Of a DNA stretch of 64,000 nt, positions 33,916-41,895 are shown piece after piece. Each line of letters starts with the position of its first letter. Position 1 is the first letter of the stretch. Origin of the DNA: Candidatus Rhodoferax randersensis (GTDB taxonomy: Bacteria > Pseudomonadota > Gammaproteobacteria > Burkholderiales > Burkholderiaceae_C). The notes beneath the pieces were generated by a model. That model saw nothing but the letters and a program-made list of their open reading frames with translations, was not told the DNA's origin and searched no databases. A program made the position numbers and the translations under genes. The stretch is from the NCBI GenBank assembly GCA_016718155.1, contig JADKEH010000001.1:1-64000 (forward strand). The letters run 5' to 3'.

Positions 33916-34269
33916 CTAGAACACCAGCACCTTGTCGGCCCACACCGTCCACTGGGCCAACTCGTCAAGCGTGCCGCGGTGCGTGCCTGGCGCCAACTCC
34001 GCCTCGGTCAGGCCGCGCGCGTCCATGCAGGTGCCGCACACCCCTACGCGGCCATCGCCCGAGCGCGCCACGCGGGACAGCATCAGTTGCAGGTTGTAGA
34101 AACCCTCGGGCACTTTTTGCCCGGCCTTGGCAGTGGGTGCGGCATCGCCCAGCAGAAAGACGCGCACTTCATGCTCGGGCTGCTTGGCCAGAGCCCCCGC
34201 AAGACGCAAACCGTTGTAGGTGGGCTCGTCGCCATAGGGGGCGCCATTCAGAATAAAAAGTGCTTTCAT
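33916..34269 (-). CDS. DsrE/DsrF-like sulfur-relay protein
   Basis: The protein has 117 residues with the DsrE fold: MKALFILNGAPYGDEPTYNG at the start, EHEVRVFLLGDAA, and VGVCGTCMDARGL, whose CGTC cysteines match the persulfide-carrying position of DsrE/YchN proteins. It is divergent from an ArsR-rhodanese regulator, with a strong palindrome between. It probably handles protein persulfides in the cytoplasm. Confidence 0.9.
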   Translation of the reverse strand: MKALFILNGAPYGDEPTYNGLRLAGALAKQPEHEVRVFLLGDAAPTAKAGQKVPEGFYNLQLMLSRVARSGDGRVGVCGTCMDARGLTEAELAPGTHRGTLDELAQWTVWADKVLVF

Positions 34270-34293
34270 GGTTCAATCCAGTTGTGATTCAAT

Positions 34294-34317
34294 ACATTCC
34301 AATAATTATTAGAATGT
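34294..34317. promoter_or_regulatory. ArsR-type operator palindrome
   Basis: ACATTC-CAATAATTATTA-GAATGT is a 24-bp palindrome with only one mismatched pair. It is AT-rich against a GC-rich background and lies between the divergent dsrE and arsR-rhodanese genes. This is the usual form of ArsR/BigR/SqrR operators, so the regulator probably represses both directions. Confidence 0.7.
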
Positions 34318-34383
34318 ACAGGATGAACCCCATCCACCGCAAGCCCTATTTGGATCGGCGTTGACCGGGAAAGCCCAAGCACC

Positions 34384-35031
34384 ATGAAGAAGAAAACCAA
34401 TCGCGAAATCAAGGATGTGCTGTACGAGCAGGTGGCTCGCATTGCCAAGGCGCTGGCCAGCCCGAAGCGACTGGAAATCATCGAACTGTTGTGCCAGGCG
34501 CCCAAGTCGGTGGAGGAGCTGGCGCGCGAGCTCGACATCAGCGTCAAGCTCACCAGCGCGCACCTGAAGGCACTGCGCGAGTCGTGCCTGGTGCAGACCG
34601 AGCGCCAGGGCAAGTACATCGTGTACCGCATCGCCAGCGACCAGGTGCCCCCCTTCTACGCCATGTTGCGCACGCTGGCCGAAGAGCGTCTGCTGGCCCT
34701 GCAGGAAGCCCTGCGCGAGATGGCCCTGAGCAGCCACGAATGGCAAGGCGCCAGCGCCGATGCCTTGTTGCGCAAGGCACGCAGCGGCGAGGTGGTGGTG
34801 ATCGACGTGCGCCCGGACGCCGAATACGCGCACGCCCACCTGCCCTTTGCGCGTTCGATCCCGATCGCCGAACTGCGCACCCGGCTCGGCGAGCTGCCCA
34901 AGGACAAACCGGTGGTGGCCTACTGCCGTGGCCCCTATTGCCTGATGTCAGCGCAGGCGGTGGACCTGCTGCAGGCCAAGGGTTTCACCGCGTTTCAGTG
35001 GCGTGGCGATGTGCTGTCGCTGACACCTTGA
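34384..35031 (+). CDS. ArsR-family regulator fused to a rhodanese domain
   Basis: The protein has 215 residues. The N-terminal ArsR winged helix (about 1-95) contains VARIAKALASPKRLEIIELL and LARELDISVKLTSAHLKAL. The C-terminal rhodanese domain (about 120-215) contains VVVIDVRPDAEYAHAHLPFA and the active-site loop AYCRGPYCLMSAQAVDLL. The fusion suggests a reactive-sulfur sensor that transfers or senses sulfane sulfur at the loop Cys. Likely controls the divergent DsrE-MFS operon and itself through the palindrome upstream. Confidence 0.9.
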   Translation: MKKKTNREIKDVLYEQVARIAKALASPKRLEIIELLCQAPKSVEELARELDISVKLTSAHLKALRESCLVQTERQGKYIVYRIASDQVPPFYAMLRTLAEERLLALQEALREMALSSHEWQGASADALLRKARSGEVVVIDVRPDAEYAHAHLPFARSIPIAELRTRLGELPKDKPVVAYCRGPYCLMSAQAVDLLQAKGFTAFQWRGDVLSLTP

Positions 35032-35061
35032 GCCCGTCACCGCGGCGCGACGTGCTCCGGG

Positions 35062-35892
35062 TTACTTGCTGGTGGCGTTCGGAAAGAACAATTGCTCGCC
35101 ACCAATCTTGTAGCTCGCAATCACGCCCTGCCCGCTGGGCGACACCACCCAGTCGACGAACTTCTGCGCTTCGGCGGCCTTCACATGCGGGTGCTTGGCG
35201 GGGTTGACCACCATCACGCCGTACTGGTTGAACAAGCGGGTATCGCCTTCGACCAGCACCACCAGATCGCCCCGGTTTTTGAAGGACAGCCAGGTGCCGC
35301 GATCAGCCAACACATAGGCGCCGGTGCCAGACGCCATGTTCAGCGCCGGCCCCATGCCGCAGCCGCACTCCTTGTAGCCGCTGCCCTTGCTCTCAGCCGC
35401 ACCGGCGGCCTTCCAGTAGCGCAGCTCGGCGGCGTGGGTGCCGCTCTTGTCGCCGCGTGAAATAAAGGAGCCATTGCCGGCGACCAATTTCTTGAGCGCC
35501 CCCACGATGTCCTTGCCGCTGACACCGGCCGGGTCCGCCTTGGGGCCAATCAGCACGAAGTCGTTGTACATCACCGGATAGCGCTTGACAGCAAAGCCAT
35601 CGGCCACCAGTTTCTCTTCGGCGGCCTGGTCGTGCACAAACAGCACATCCGCGTCGCCACGGCGGCCCATGTCCAGCGCCTGGCCGGTGCCCAGCGCCAC
35701 CACCTTGATCTCGATGCCGGTAGCCTGTTTGAAGGCCGGCAGCAGGTGCCCGAACAGGCCAGACTGCTCCGTGGAGGTGGTCGAGGCCATCACGATGCTC
35801 TGCGCCGACGCGACCCCGCATGCTACCAAAAGTATAGCTGCCTGGGCAATGGTGACAATGGTTGAGAGCGATAAACGCTTGAAATTCTTCAT
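35062..35892 (-). CDS. tupA: tungstate ABC transporter, binding protein TupA
   Basis: The protein has 276 residues. The signal peptide ends near GVASAQ and the mature protein starts SIVMASTTSTEQSGLFGHLL; the TTS-T motif lines the oxyanion pocket in TupA. Further on are GADVLF-like GDADVLFVHDQAAEE, SRGDKSGTHAAELRYWKAAG and the C-terminal PSGQGVIASYKIGGEQLFFP. TupA binds tungstate with very high selectivity over molybdate. It is the last gene of tupBCA, overlapping tupC by ATGA. It supplies W to the AOR at 7-9 kb. The signal-peptide codons overlap a dispersed GCTACC/ATAGC repeat. Confidence 0.94.
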   Translation of the reverse strand: MKNFKRLSLSTIVTIAQAAILLVACGVASAQSIVMASTTSTEQSGLFGHLLPAFKQATGIEIKVVALGTGQALDMGRRGDADVLFVHDQAAEEKLVADGFAVKRYPVMYNDFVLIGPKADPAGVSGKDIVGALKKLVAGNGSFISRGDKSGTHAAELRYWKAAGAAESKGSGYKECGCGMGPALNMASGTGAYVLADRGTWLSFKNRGDLVVLVEGDTRLFNQYGVMVVNPAKHPHVKAAEAQKFVDWVVSPSGQGVIASYKIGGEQLFFPNATSK

Positions 35893-36587
35893 GAAAGTTC
35901 TCCTTTTACAAACAAATGGGCCGCCGGGTAGCGCTCCTGTAGCAATGCACCCTCAAAAAACTGTTCGGTGGGCAAATCCGCCAGCACGCGCCCCTGCTCC
36001 AGGTAGATCACCCGGCTGGCCAGGCGCTTGACCTGGCCCAGGTTGTGGCTGCTGAACACCAGCGTCATGCCCTGCGCCAGCTCGTCCATCAAGGCCTCGA
36101 CCTCACGCTTGGCGTGCGGGTCCAGGCTGGCGGTGGGCTCATCGAGCAGCAGCAGCCCAGGCTCCAGCACCCAGGCGCGCGCCAGCGCCAGCCGCTGCTG
36201 CTGGCCGCCCGACAGGGTCTTGGCGCCGCGCTCGGCCATGCCGCCAAGCCCGACACGCAGCAAGGCCTGCTGCGCGCGCTGCTTGGCCTGGCCCCAGCGC
36301 ACACCGCGCAACCACAAACCCAGCGCCACGTTGTTCAGGCAACTGGTGCGCAGCATGTAGGGGCGCTGGAACAGCATCGCCTGGCGCGCACCCGCATCGG
36401 TCTGGATGGCGCCTGCGCTGGGCTGAATCAGCCGGTGCAGCAAGCGCAACAAGGTGCTCTTGCCACTGCCATTGCCACCAATCAGGGCGACCCGCTCGCC
36501 GGGTTGAATGCTCAGACTCACGCCGCTGAGCGCCTGCACCGCGCCAAAACGCACGTGTACCTGGTCCAGGCTCAGCAAAACGCTCAT
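35889..36587 (-). CDS. tupC: tungstate ABC transporter, ATP-binding protein
   Basis: From ATG 36587 (MSVLLSLDQVHVRFGAVQAL), which overlaps the tupB stop as ATGA, the protein has 232 residues. Walker A is IGGNGSGKSTLLRLLHRL; the signature is TLSGGQQQRLALARAWVLEP; Walker B is LLLLDEPTASLDP, and the switch His is in VFSSHNLGQVKRLASRVIYL. The length is normal for TupC. A much longer in-frame ORF reaching 37388 is a shadow of tupB. Confidence 0.94.
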   Translation of the reverse strand: MSVLLSLDQVHVRFGAVQALSGVSLSIQPGERVALIGGNGSGKSTLLRLLHRLIQPSAGAIQTDAGARQAMLFQRPYMLRTSCLNNVALGLWLRGVRWGQAKQRAQQALLRVGLGGMAERGAKTLSGGQQQRLALARAWVLEPGLLLLDEPTASLDPHAKREVEALMDELAQGMTLVFSSHNLGQVKRLASRVIYLEQGRVLADLPTEQFFEGALLQERYPAAHLFVKGELS

Positions 36588-37339
36588 GTCGCGGCACCTT
36601 GCACCAGTGGCGACAGCGGCTCGGTGCGCTGCACGTGGCCCTCGATGCGGTCGCGCCACAGCCGCAGCAGGGCAATCAGGGCGTTGAGTGCCAGCACCAC
36701 CCCCAACAGGATCAGCCCCAGCGCCAGCGCCAGCGGCAAGTCGCCCTTGCTGGTTTCCAGCGCAATGGCCGTGGTCATGACGCGCGTGAAGCCTTCGATA
36801 TTGCCGCCAACAATCATCACCGCACCCACCTCCGAGATGGCGCGCGCAAACGACGCGATCAACACCGTAAGCAAGGCAAAACGTTCGTCCCAGGCCAGCA
36901 ACAGGCTGCGCAGCCAGACACCGGCCCCCAGCGACTGGATCTGCTCGCCATGTTTGTCCTGCGCGTCTTGTACCGCCTGGCAGGTCAGGGCCGTGACCAC
37001 CGGGAACACCAGCAGCGCTTGCGCCAGCACCATGGCCTTGAAGCTGAACAGCCAGCCCAAAAAGCCCAGCGGCCCGGAGCGCGACAACAGCAGGTACACC
37101 ACTAGGCCGATCACCACCGAGGGCACCGCCAGCATGGTGTTGAGCAGGGTCAGCAGCACTGGGCGCATGGCAAAGCGCGCCACGCCCAGGCCAGCGCCCA
37201 GCACCAGCCCGACGCTGCAGGCCAGCGCACAGGCGGTGGCACTGACCAAAAGGGAACGCCCGACAATAGCCAGCAGGCCGGCATCCAACGCGAGAATGAG
37301 TCGCAGCGCTGTGGCCGCGCTGTCGGTTAAAGAGTTCAT
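36584..37339 (-). CDS. tupB: tungstate ABC transporter, permease
   Basis: From ATG 37339 (MNSLTDSAATALRLILALDA) the protein has 251 residues with about five TM segments. The EAA-like loop and SFARAISEVGAVMIVGGNIE match TupB/WtpB permeases, followed by TRVMTTAIALETSKGDLPLA. It is first in the tupBCA operon. A GTG at 37372 could extend it by 11 residues, but that would place the 26-bp palindrome inside the gene. Codons 1-8 and the upstream region are duplicated at 38622-38725, see the direct repeat. Confidence 0.9.
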   Translation of the reverse strand: MNSLTDSAATALRLILALDAGLLAIVGRSLLVSATACALACSVGLVLGAGLGVARFAMRPVLLTLLNTMLAVPSVVIGLVVYLLLSRSGPLGFLGWLFSFKAMVLAQALLVFPVVTALTCQAVQDAQDKHGEQIQSLGAGVWLRSLLLAWDERFALLTVLIASFARAISEVGAVMIVGGNIEGFTRVMTTAIALETSKGDLPLALALGLILLGVVLALNALIALLRLWRDRIEGHVQRTEPLSPLVQGAAT

Positions 37340-37418
37340 GAGTTGGGGTATCGTAGCGACGACCCCAAACACCCACCATATGAAGCACCGTGCATAGGCT
37401 CCAGTTCCACTACACCCT
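37315..37418. repeat. 104-bp direct repeat, left copy
   Basis: This segment equals 38622-38725 at 100 of 104 positions, 1307 bp away. It contains the first codons of tupB (reverse strand), the divergent promoter region with its palindrome, and the first eight codons of the regulator gene (MHRLQFHYTL read from GTG), which here run into unrelated sequence. The nucleotidyltransferase stop codon lies 15 bp beyond its right end. Confidence 0.95.
37343..37368. promoter_or_regulatory. tup operator candidate, left copy
   Basis: TTGGGGT-N12-ACCCCAA, a perfect 7-bp inverted repeat in the tupB upstream region, 4 bp before the ATG at 37339. An identical site lies at 38650-38675 before the regulator gene. 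It is probably the site of the ModE-like regulator, which would shut off tup expression when tungstate is bound. Confidence 0.55.
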
Positions 37419-37432
37419 TCTTGTGCTGAGCG

Positions 37433-38410
37433 TTACATCGGCGGGGCCGTCGCCGGATCGTCGGCCAAGTGAGGCAAGTACCGCGCCACCAGTTCAGTGA
37501 CGATGTTGGCCTGCAAGCGGTCTTTGCCGCGCTTTTGCACGTCGCGTTGCTTTTGCTGGGACAGTTCTCGCTTGATGCGCGCGTAGTCCAGTGGGTGCAC
37601 GGTACGCATCAGCGCCATCTGGCCGGAAGTGGAAACGATGACCTGGTCCATGCGCCGGGCGGACTGAAGTTTTTCACCCATGGACACCTGCACCGCCCAG
37701 AAGTCGTCCTCGTCGTCGCTCATGCGCAGCGGATGCGGATCACCGTCAACCGCAGCGCGGCGGATCACATCGACTTCAAAGCCATCCTGGTTACGAGCTG
37801 TGTAGCGCTGGTCCTGCGTCACTTCAAAGCTGGCGTCCACCTTGCGCAGTACGCCTATCAGCGAGCTGTCGATCTTTTTCATTGCGGTGAAGAATGCAAT
37901 GCGCTTGCGGGTGTCAAACAGCATGTCCACGTCGCGCGTGGCCATGGCGGCTTGTGCAATGCGCACACCCGCGGCCATTTCATAGGCGTACAAGGCGTGG
38001 GTCCCGACCACGGTGAAGTGGTCATGCACACCGATGCCCTCCAGCGCGTTGATCACACGTACCACGATATTGGGTACCCGGCCCACACGCAAGGCCCGGT
38101 TCAGGCGTTGCTGAATGTTGTATTGCGCCTTGAGGGCCTTGACGCGTTCCTCAGCGCTGGACTTGCGCGCCATGAAACTGTCAAACATTTTTTGAGTTTC
38201 GGGCGACTGCAAGCCCAGTGACTTTTGCGCGCCTGAGGCGGACGTGCGTATCAACGTGCGCTTGTTGCGCAAGTCGCGCCACAACATGCTGCCCCGGACC
38301 TCGGTGGCTGCCTTCTTCGCCTGGGCCAAAGCCATAAACACGGTCTCGGCGTCTATGAATTGGCGCTTTTGGCTTTCGGAAATCTCCAGGAAGTAATCGG
38401 AGACGGACAT
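37433..38410 (-). CDS. nucleotidyltransferase-fold protein (NTP_transf_8-like)
   Basis: The protein has 325 residues. A helical N-terminal half (about 1-115, many Lys/Arg/Gln) precedes a polymerase-beta-like nucleotidyltransferase core: VVGTHALYAYEMAAGVRIAQ near residue 137, the catalytic D-x-D in MATRDVDMLFDTRKR near 158-162, and a third acidic strand in GFEVDVIRRAAVDG near 213. The C-terminal part has VHPLDYARIKRELSQQKQRD. Members of this group are poorly characterised and some relatives are toxin-like. It sits inside the tup locus between 104-bp direct repeats, with an AT-rich upstream region (38411-38480), so it looks acquired. Function unknown. Confidence 0.8.
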   Translation of the reverse strand: MSVSDYFLEISESQKRQFIDAETVFMALAQAKKAATEVRGSMLWRDLRNKRTLIRTSASGAQKSLGLQSPETQKMFDSFMARKSSAEERVKALKAQYNIQQRLNRALRVGRVPNIVVRVINALEGIGVHDHFTVVGTHALYAYEMAAGVRIAQAAMATRDVDMLFDTRKRIAFFTAMKKIDSSLIGVLRKVDASFEVTQDQRYTARNQDGFEVDVIRRAAVDGDPHPLRMSDDEDDFWAVQVSMGEKLQSARRMDQVIVSTSGQMALMRTVHPLDYARIKRELSQQKQRDVQKRGKDRLQANIVTELVARYLPHLADDPATAPPM

Positions 38411-38621
38411 GTTCAGTGTGAATTGATAATTTGCTAACTATATGTTGAACATTACATAAAATCAACAAGTTATGCATTCATCTTTTGGAACGCCGACGAT
38501 ACAGTCACCCGCATCCCTTAAGGTGGCAGTGGTCATTCAACTCGGGGGCAAAAGCCGCGGTATTGATAGGCACATCCAGGGGGCTTTGACCATGATCTCA
38601 ATGCCCTTGGGCGAGGTCTGA

Positions 38622-38725
38622 CCGCGCTGTCGGTCAGCGAGTTCATGAGTTGGGGTATCGTAGCGACGACCCCAAACACCCACCATATGAAGTACCGTGC
38701 ATAGGCTCCAGTTCCACTACACCCT
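38622..38725. repeat. 104-bp direct repeat, right copy
   Basis: Nearly identical to 37315-37418 (four mismatches, three of them clustered in the tupB codons). This copy carries the functional 5' end of the ModE-like regulator and a dead 5' stub of tupB (MNSLTDSA then unrelated codons). The 211 bp before it (38411-38621) hold the nucleotidyltransferase promoter region and about 135 bp I could not assign. Confidence 0.95.
38650..38675. promoter_or_regulatory. tup operator candidate, right copy
   Basis: The same TTGGGGT-N12-ACCCCAA palindrome as at 37343, here 21 bp upstream of the GTG start of the regulator. If it binds the regulator, autoregulation was kept after the insertion. Confidence 0.55.
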
Positions 38726-39806
38726 CTCGCGTGACAGCAGCCCGGCACTGATCCGCAACCCCTTGATCGACTTGCTGCAGGCGGTGGCGCAATCGGGCTC
38801 GATCTCCGGGGCATCCCGCGCGCTGGGCCTGTCCTACCGCCATGTGTGGGGCGAACTCAAGCGCTGGCAGGACGTGCTGGGCCATGAGCTCATCGTCTGG
38901 GAAAAAGGCCAGTCGGCGCGCCTGACCGAATTCGGCGCCAAGCTGATGTGGGCCGAGCGGCAAGCCCAGGCGCGCCTGGCGCCGCAGATCGAAGCCCTGC
39001 GCGCGGAGCTGGAGCGCACGTTTGCGGTGGCCTTTGACGACAGCGCCCATGTGGTGACCATGTACGCCAGCCATGACGACGCCGTGAGCGCGCTGCGCGA
39101 GCACGCCTTGCAGCAGCATGGCTCGCCGTTGCATCTGGATGTGCGTTTCACCGGCAGCGTGGATGCGATCCGTGCCCTGAATGAAGGGCGCTGCGTGATG
39201 GCGGGTTTTCACACGCTGCAGGACGCCGGTCGCAACACGCTGGCCGAGCGAACTTACAAGCCCCTGCTGCAACCGGGCTTGCACAAAATCATCGGCTTTG
39301 CACAACGCACACAGGGGCTGATGGTGGCGCGCGGCAACCCGCTGAGCCTGAGCAGCCTGGCTGACGTGGCACGCCATGGCGCGCGGTTTGCCAACCGCGC
39401 CCTGGGCAGCGGCACCCGCGTGGTACTGGACGACTTGCTGGCACAGGCCAAGCTCAAACCGGCCAGCATCAAGGGCTACGAGCTGACCGAGCCCTCGCAC
39501 GCGGCGGTGGCGCAGGCCATCGCCGCGGCCCAAGCTGACTGTGGCCTGGGCATTGCCGCCGCGGCGCACAAGCAGGGTCTGGACTTTGTGGCTCTAGCCC
39601 AGGAGCGCTACCACCTGGTCTGCCTGAAATCAGCCTTGTCCGAACCCGGTATTCAAGCCCTGCTGCAGTTGCTCAAGACGCCTGAGTGGCAGCAAGAAGT
39701 GGCGCACATCGAAGGCTACACCCCGGCCCAGAGCGGCGAGGTGCTGTCCATGCGCAAGGTACTGCCTTGGTGGGATTTTGCGGCGCGCAAAGTCTCCCTG
39801 AAATAA
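38697..39806 (+). CDS. ModE-like regulator with periplasmic-binding-protein domain
   Basis: The start is GTG 38697 (MHRLQFHYTLSRDSSPALIR); an upstream ATG is closed by a stop. The protein has 369 residues. The N-terminal ModE/LysR-type winged helix (about 10-90) has LLQAVAQSGSISGASRALGL, SYRHVWGELKRWQDVLG and ARLTEFGAKLMWAERQAQ. A type-2 PBP domain (about 130-350) has GSVDAIRALNEGRCVMAGFH and FANRALGSGTRVVLDDLLAQ. This architecture is usual beside tupABC genes and is thought to sense tungstate or molybdate or their status. Likely autoregulatory through the palindrome upstream. Confidence 0.9.
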   Translation: MHRLQFHYTLSRDSSPALIRNPLIDLLQAVAQSGSISGASRALGLSYRHVWGELKRWQDVLGHELIVWEKGQSARLTEFGAKLMWAERQAQARLAPQIEALRAELERTFAVAFDDSAHVVTMYASHDDAVSALREHALQQHGSPLHLDVRFTGSVDAIRALNEGRCVMAGFHTLQDAGRNTLAERTYKPLLQPGLHKIIGFAQRTQGLMVARGNPLSLSSLADVARHGARFANRALGSGTRVVLDDLLAQAKLKPASIKGYELTEPSHAAVAQAIAAAQADCGLGIAAAAHKQGLDFVALAQERYHLVCLKSALSEPGIQALLQLLKTPEWQQEVAHIEGYTPAQSGEVLSMRKVLPWWDFAARKVSLK

Positions 39807-39826
39807 GGTGAGCCAAACGAGTTGGG

Positions 39827-41531
39827 TCAGGTCTGAATCAGTTGCCAAAGACTTTCAGCAAGGAGTCGGAAAGGCCTTCCAACCCACGGCCCGTCATGCC
39901 GGTTTTCTTGCCGGGATGGGGCGTTTCCCTCGTACACAAAAAAGCCTTGCGCGCCTTTGAACGAGTCATTGAGCAATTCCTGCCTTCCGAGCCAATAGGC
40001 AGAAAATGTCTCGCATCGCCGCGTCGAATACGCCAGATTCGCAGTGAAGCCAATCGTTGCGGCCTGGTTGATGCTGCGTCCAGCATCGGCGCGCTCAATT
40101 CTGACCCCCCGGCCGCCCTGGACGATCAGTCTTGCCGGACCGTGAAAGGCCAGGTAGCGCAACTGCAGCGTCAGCCAGGCGTGCAGGCTGGTCAGCCGCC
40201 AGTGCGAGGTGATGCGCACGGGCGAGCCAGTTGGCTGCACCACACCAACGAGGCTGTGCGGCTGCATCACCAGCGCAGCACCCTCAGGGAGCGACAGGAT
40301 GCCGACCTCGCTGAAAGGATCTTTGGTGGCAGAGATCACGAACTGCTCTGGCGTGCGTGTCCGATTCGCGTCAACGCGCCCATGCCAGACGCTAGGCTGC
40401 TCAACGGGAAATTGCTGTTCAGCAGCCAGCAGGCGTCTTCTTCCCCCCGGTCTGACGAACTTTGCAGAAATGCGGCATGCACCAGCAGCTCGCGGCCGGC
40501 CTCCATCAGAACTGGCATCGACACCGCTGACCGGCCCATTTCCAACACCAGATCACCGGTGGTTTCGGGCAGGAGCCGGATGGCGGGGCGGCGTGCGGCC
40601 AGCGGTGCGAGCCAGAAGTAGAACACCGCCTTGATCGCGGTGGGCGTGAGGATGATCCCCAGCAGGATGCCGAGGGCCATCGGCGCGACTTCTTCAACGG
40701 GCTTCAGAAGCGTCTCGAACCAGTTGCCGGCCCGCTGCTGGTCCAGTTCCGCGAGCCGGTCGCGCAGCGGCCGTAGGATCGCTTCGACTTTGGTGCGGTC
40801 CGGTTGGAACGCCGCCAGCGGCGCCATGGGTCGGGTCGCCTGCACCAGCCCGAGCTGACGCCGGTAGTCAGCGTCAGCCTGCTGGTTGTGAGCAAGCAGC
40901 TTGTCTTGTTGAGCCCGCAGGCGCGCGCGCCGCATATTCGGCCATGCCAGGAAGCCGACTTTTCAGCGGGTGAAGCTCCCTCGAAGGCCTCTAGTTTCAG
41001 CTTGGTATCCCGCCACTCGCGGTAATGGCTCTTGTGTACTTCACGCAGCTGTTCCAGTTTGTCGCGATGGGCTTTTTCAGATTGCGTGGCCAGCACCCGC
41101 AGCTTCAATTCCATCAGGTAGGACCGCTCCTCTTCCAACAAGTTGATTTCAGCGTCGAGCCGCAGACTGTCCAGTTGCGCCTGGAGGATCGGCTTGCCTT
41201 GCAGAATCTCAGCAAAGGTGCCGGACTGCGTCTTTGCACTCTGTTTGCGCGCGATCTGCCCAGTCAGGTCGGAGATACGCAACTCCAGCGTCTGTAACGA
41301 ATCCACGCGCACACCGAGAACGCGCCTGGTGGCCGCAGTAATCAGCAATTCAAGATGATCGCTGAGGCCTTTGTCCGATTGAACAAGCTGGGGGTATTCG
41401 GCCCGGATCGCCTTGAAAGCGGTCCACTGCGCCCAGGCGGCGCGCCCCAGCAGCAACACCGCAATGATGATCAGTAGGACCACGGTGTGGCGCAATAGCC
41501 ATCTGACAATCGCGGCAGCAAGGGCTTGCAA
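39827..41531 (-). pseudogene. membrane protein with C-terminal AIM24-like region, two 1-nt frameshifts
   Basis: Three frames join into one protein of about 568 residues. From ATG 41531: an N-terminal TM (HTVVLLIIIAVLLLGRAAWA), then a long coiled coil rich in Glu, Lys and Leu (about 50-200). The frame breaks near 40955 (S-A-S, should be S-G-FLAWP; one G missing). The middle frame has a second TM (APMALGILLGIILTPTAIKA) and LLPETTGDLVLEMGRSAVSM, and breaks near 40362. The last frame starts EQFVISATKDPFSEVGILSL and ends at 39827. The C-terminal beta-rich part resembles AIM24-like proteins, at low confidence. Likely intact in the organism. Confidence 0.7.
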
Positions 41532-41895
41532 TGGAGGCTTTCGTGTGGTTCGAGAGGCCGCGAATGGATACGAAATTCAACCGCATGAAGTTTAGTATGG
41601 CATGCGGAGACCGCAGACTTGTTGCGCTCGTCAACCATCCCCACGCTTCTGCTGCGATAACGACGGTCAACAACTCGAATGCGCCGCAGAGCGTCAATGA
41701 AGACGCCGGATTGATGCTCAACGGTAGCGCCGTTCGACCATAACGCGCTGTGTTTTCCGCCTTATGCTGAGGCGACCCCTTCGCGGGCGGCGTCCTGATT
41801 GCCGAGCAAGCCCAGCGATTCGGGTACATTGCAGTCAACGCATCTTGCCCGTTGAGATGCCGCGCTGAACTGAGCCCGACTTGAGGAACAGCCAC

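Noticed and set aside
35889..37388. A 499-codon fused TupB-TupC reading
   Set aside because: The N-terminal 267 codons are an out-of-frame shadow of tupB; real TupC starts at 36587.
38486..38621. Possible gene remnant between the nucleotidyltransferase promoter and the right direct repeat
   Set aside because: Short peptides such as SPKGIEIMVKAP can be read, but I could not match them to a family.
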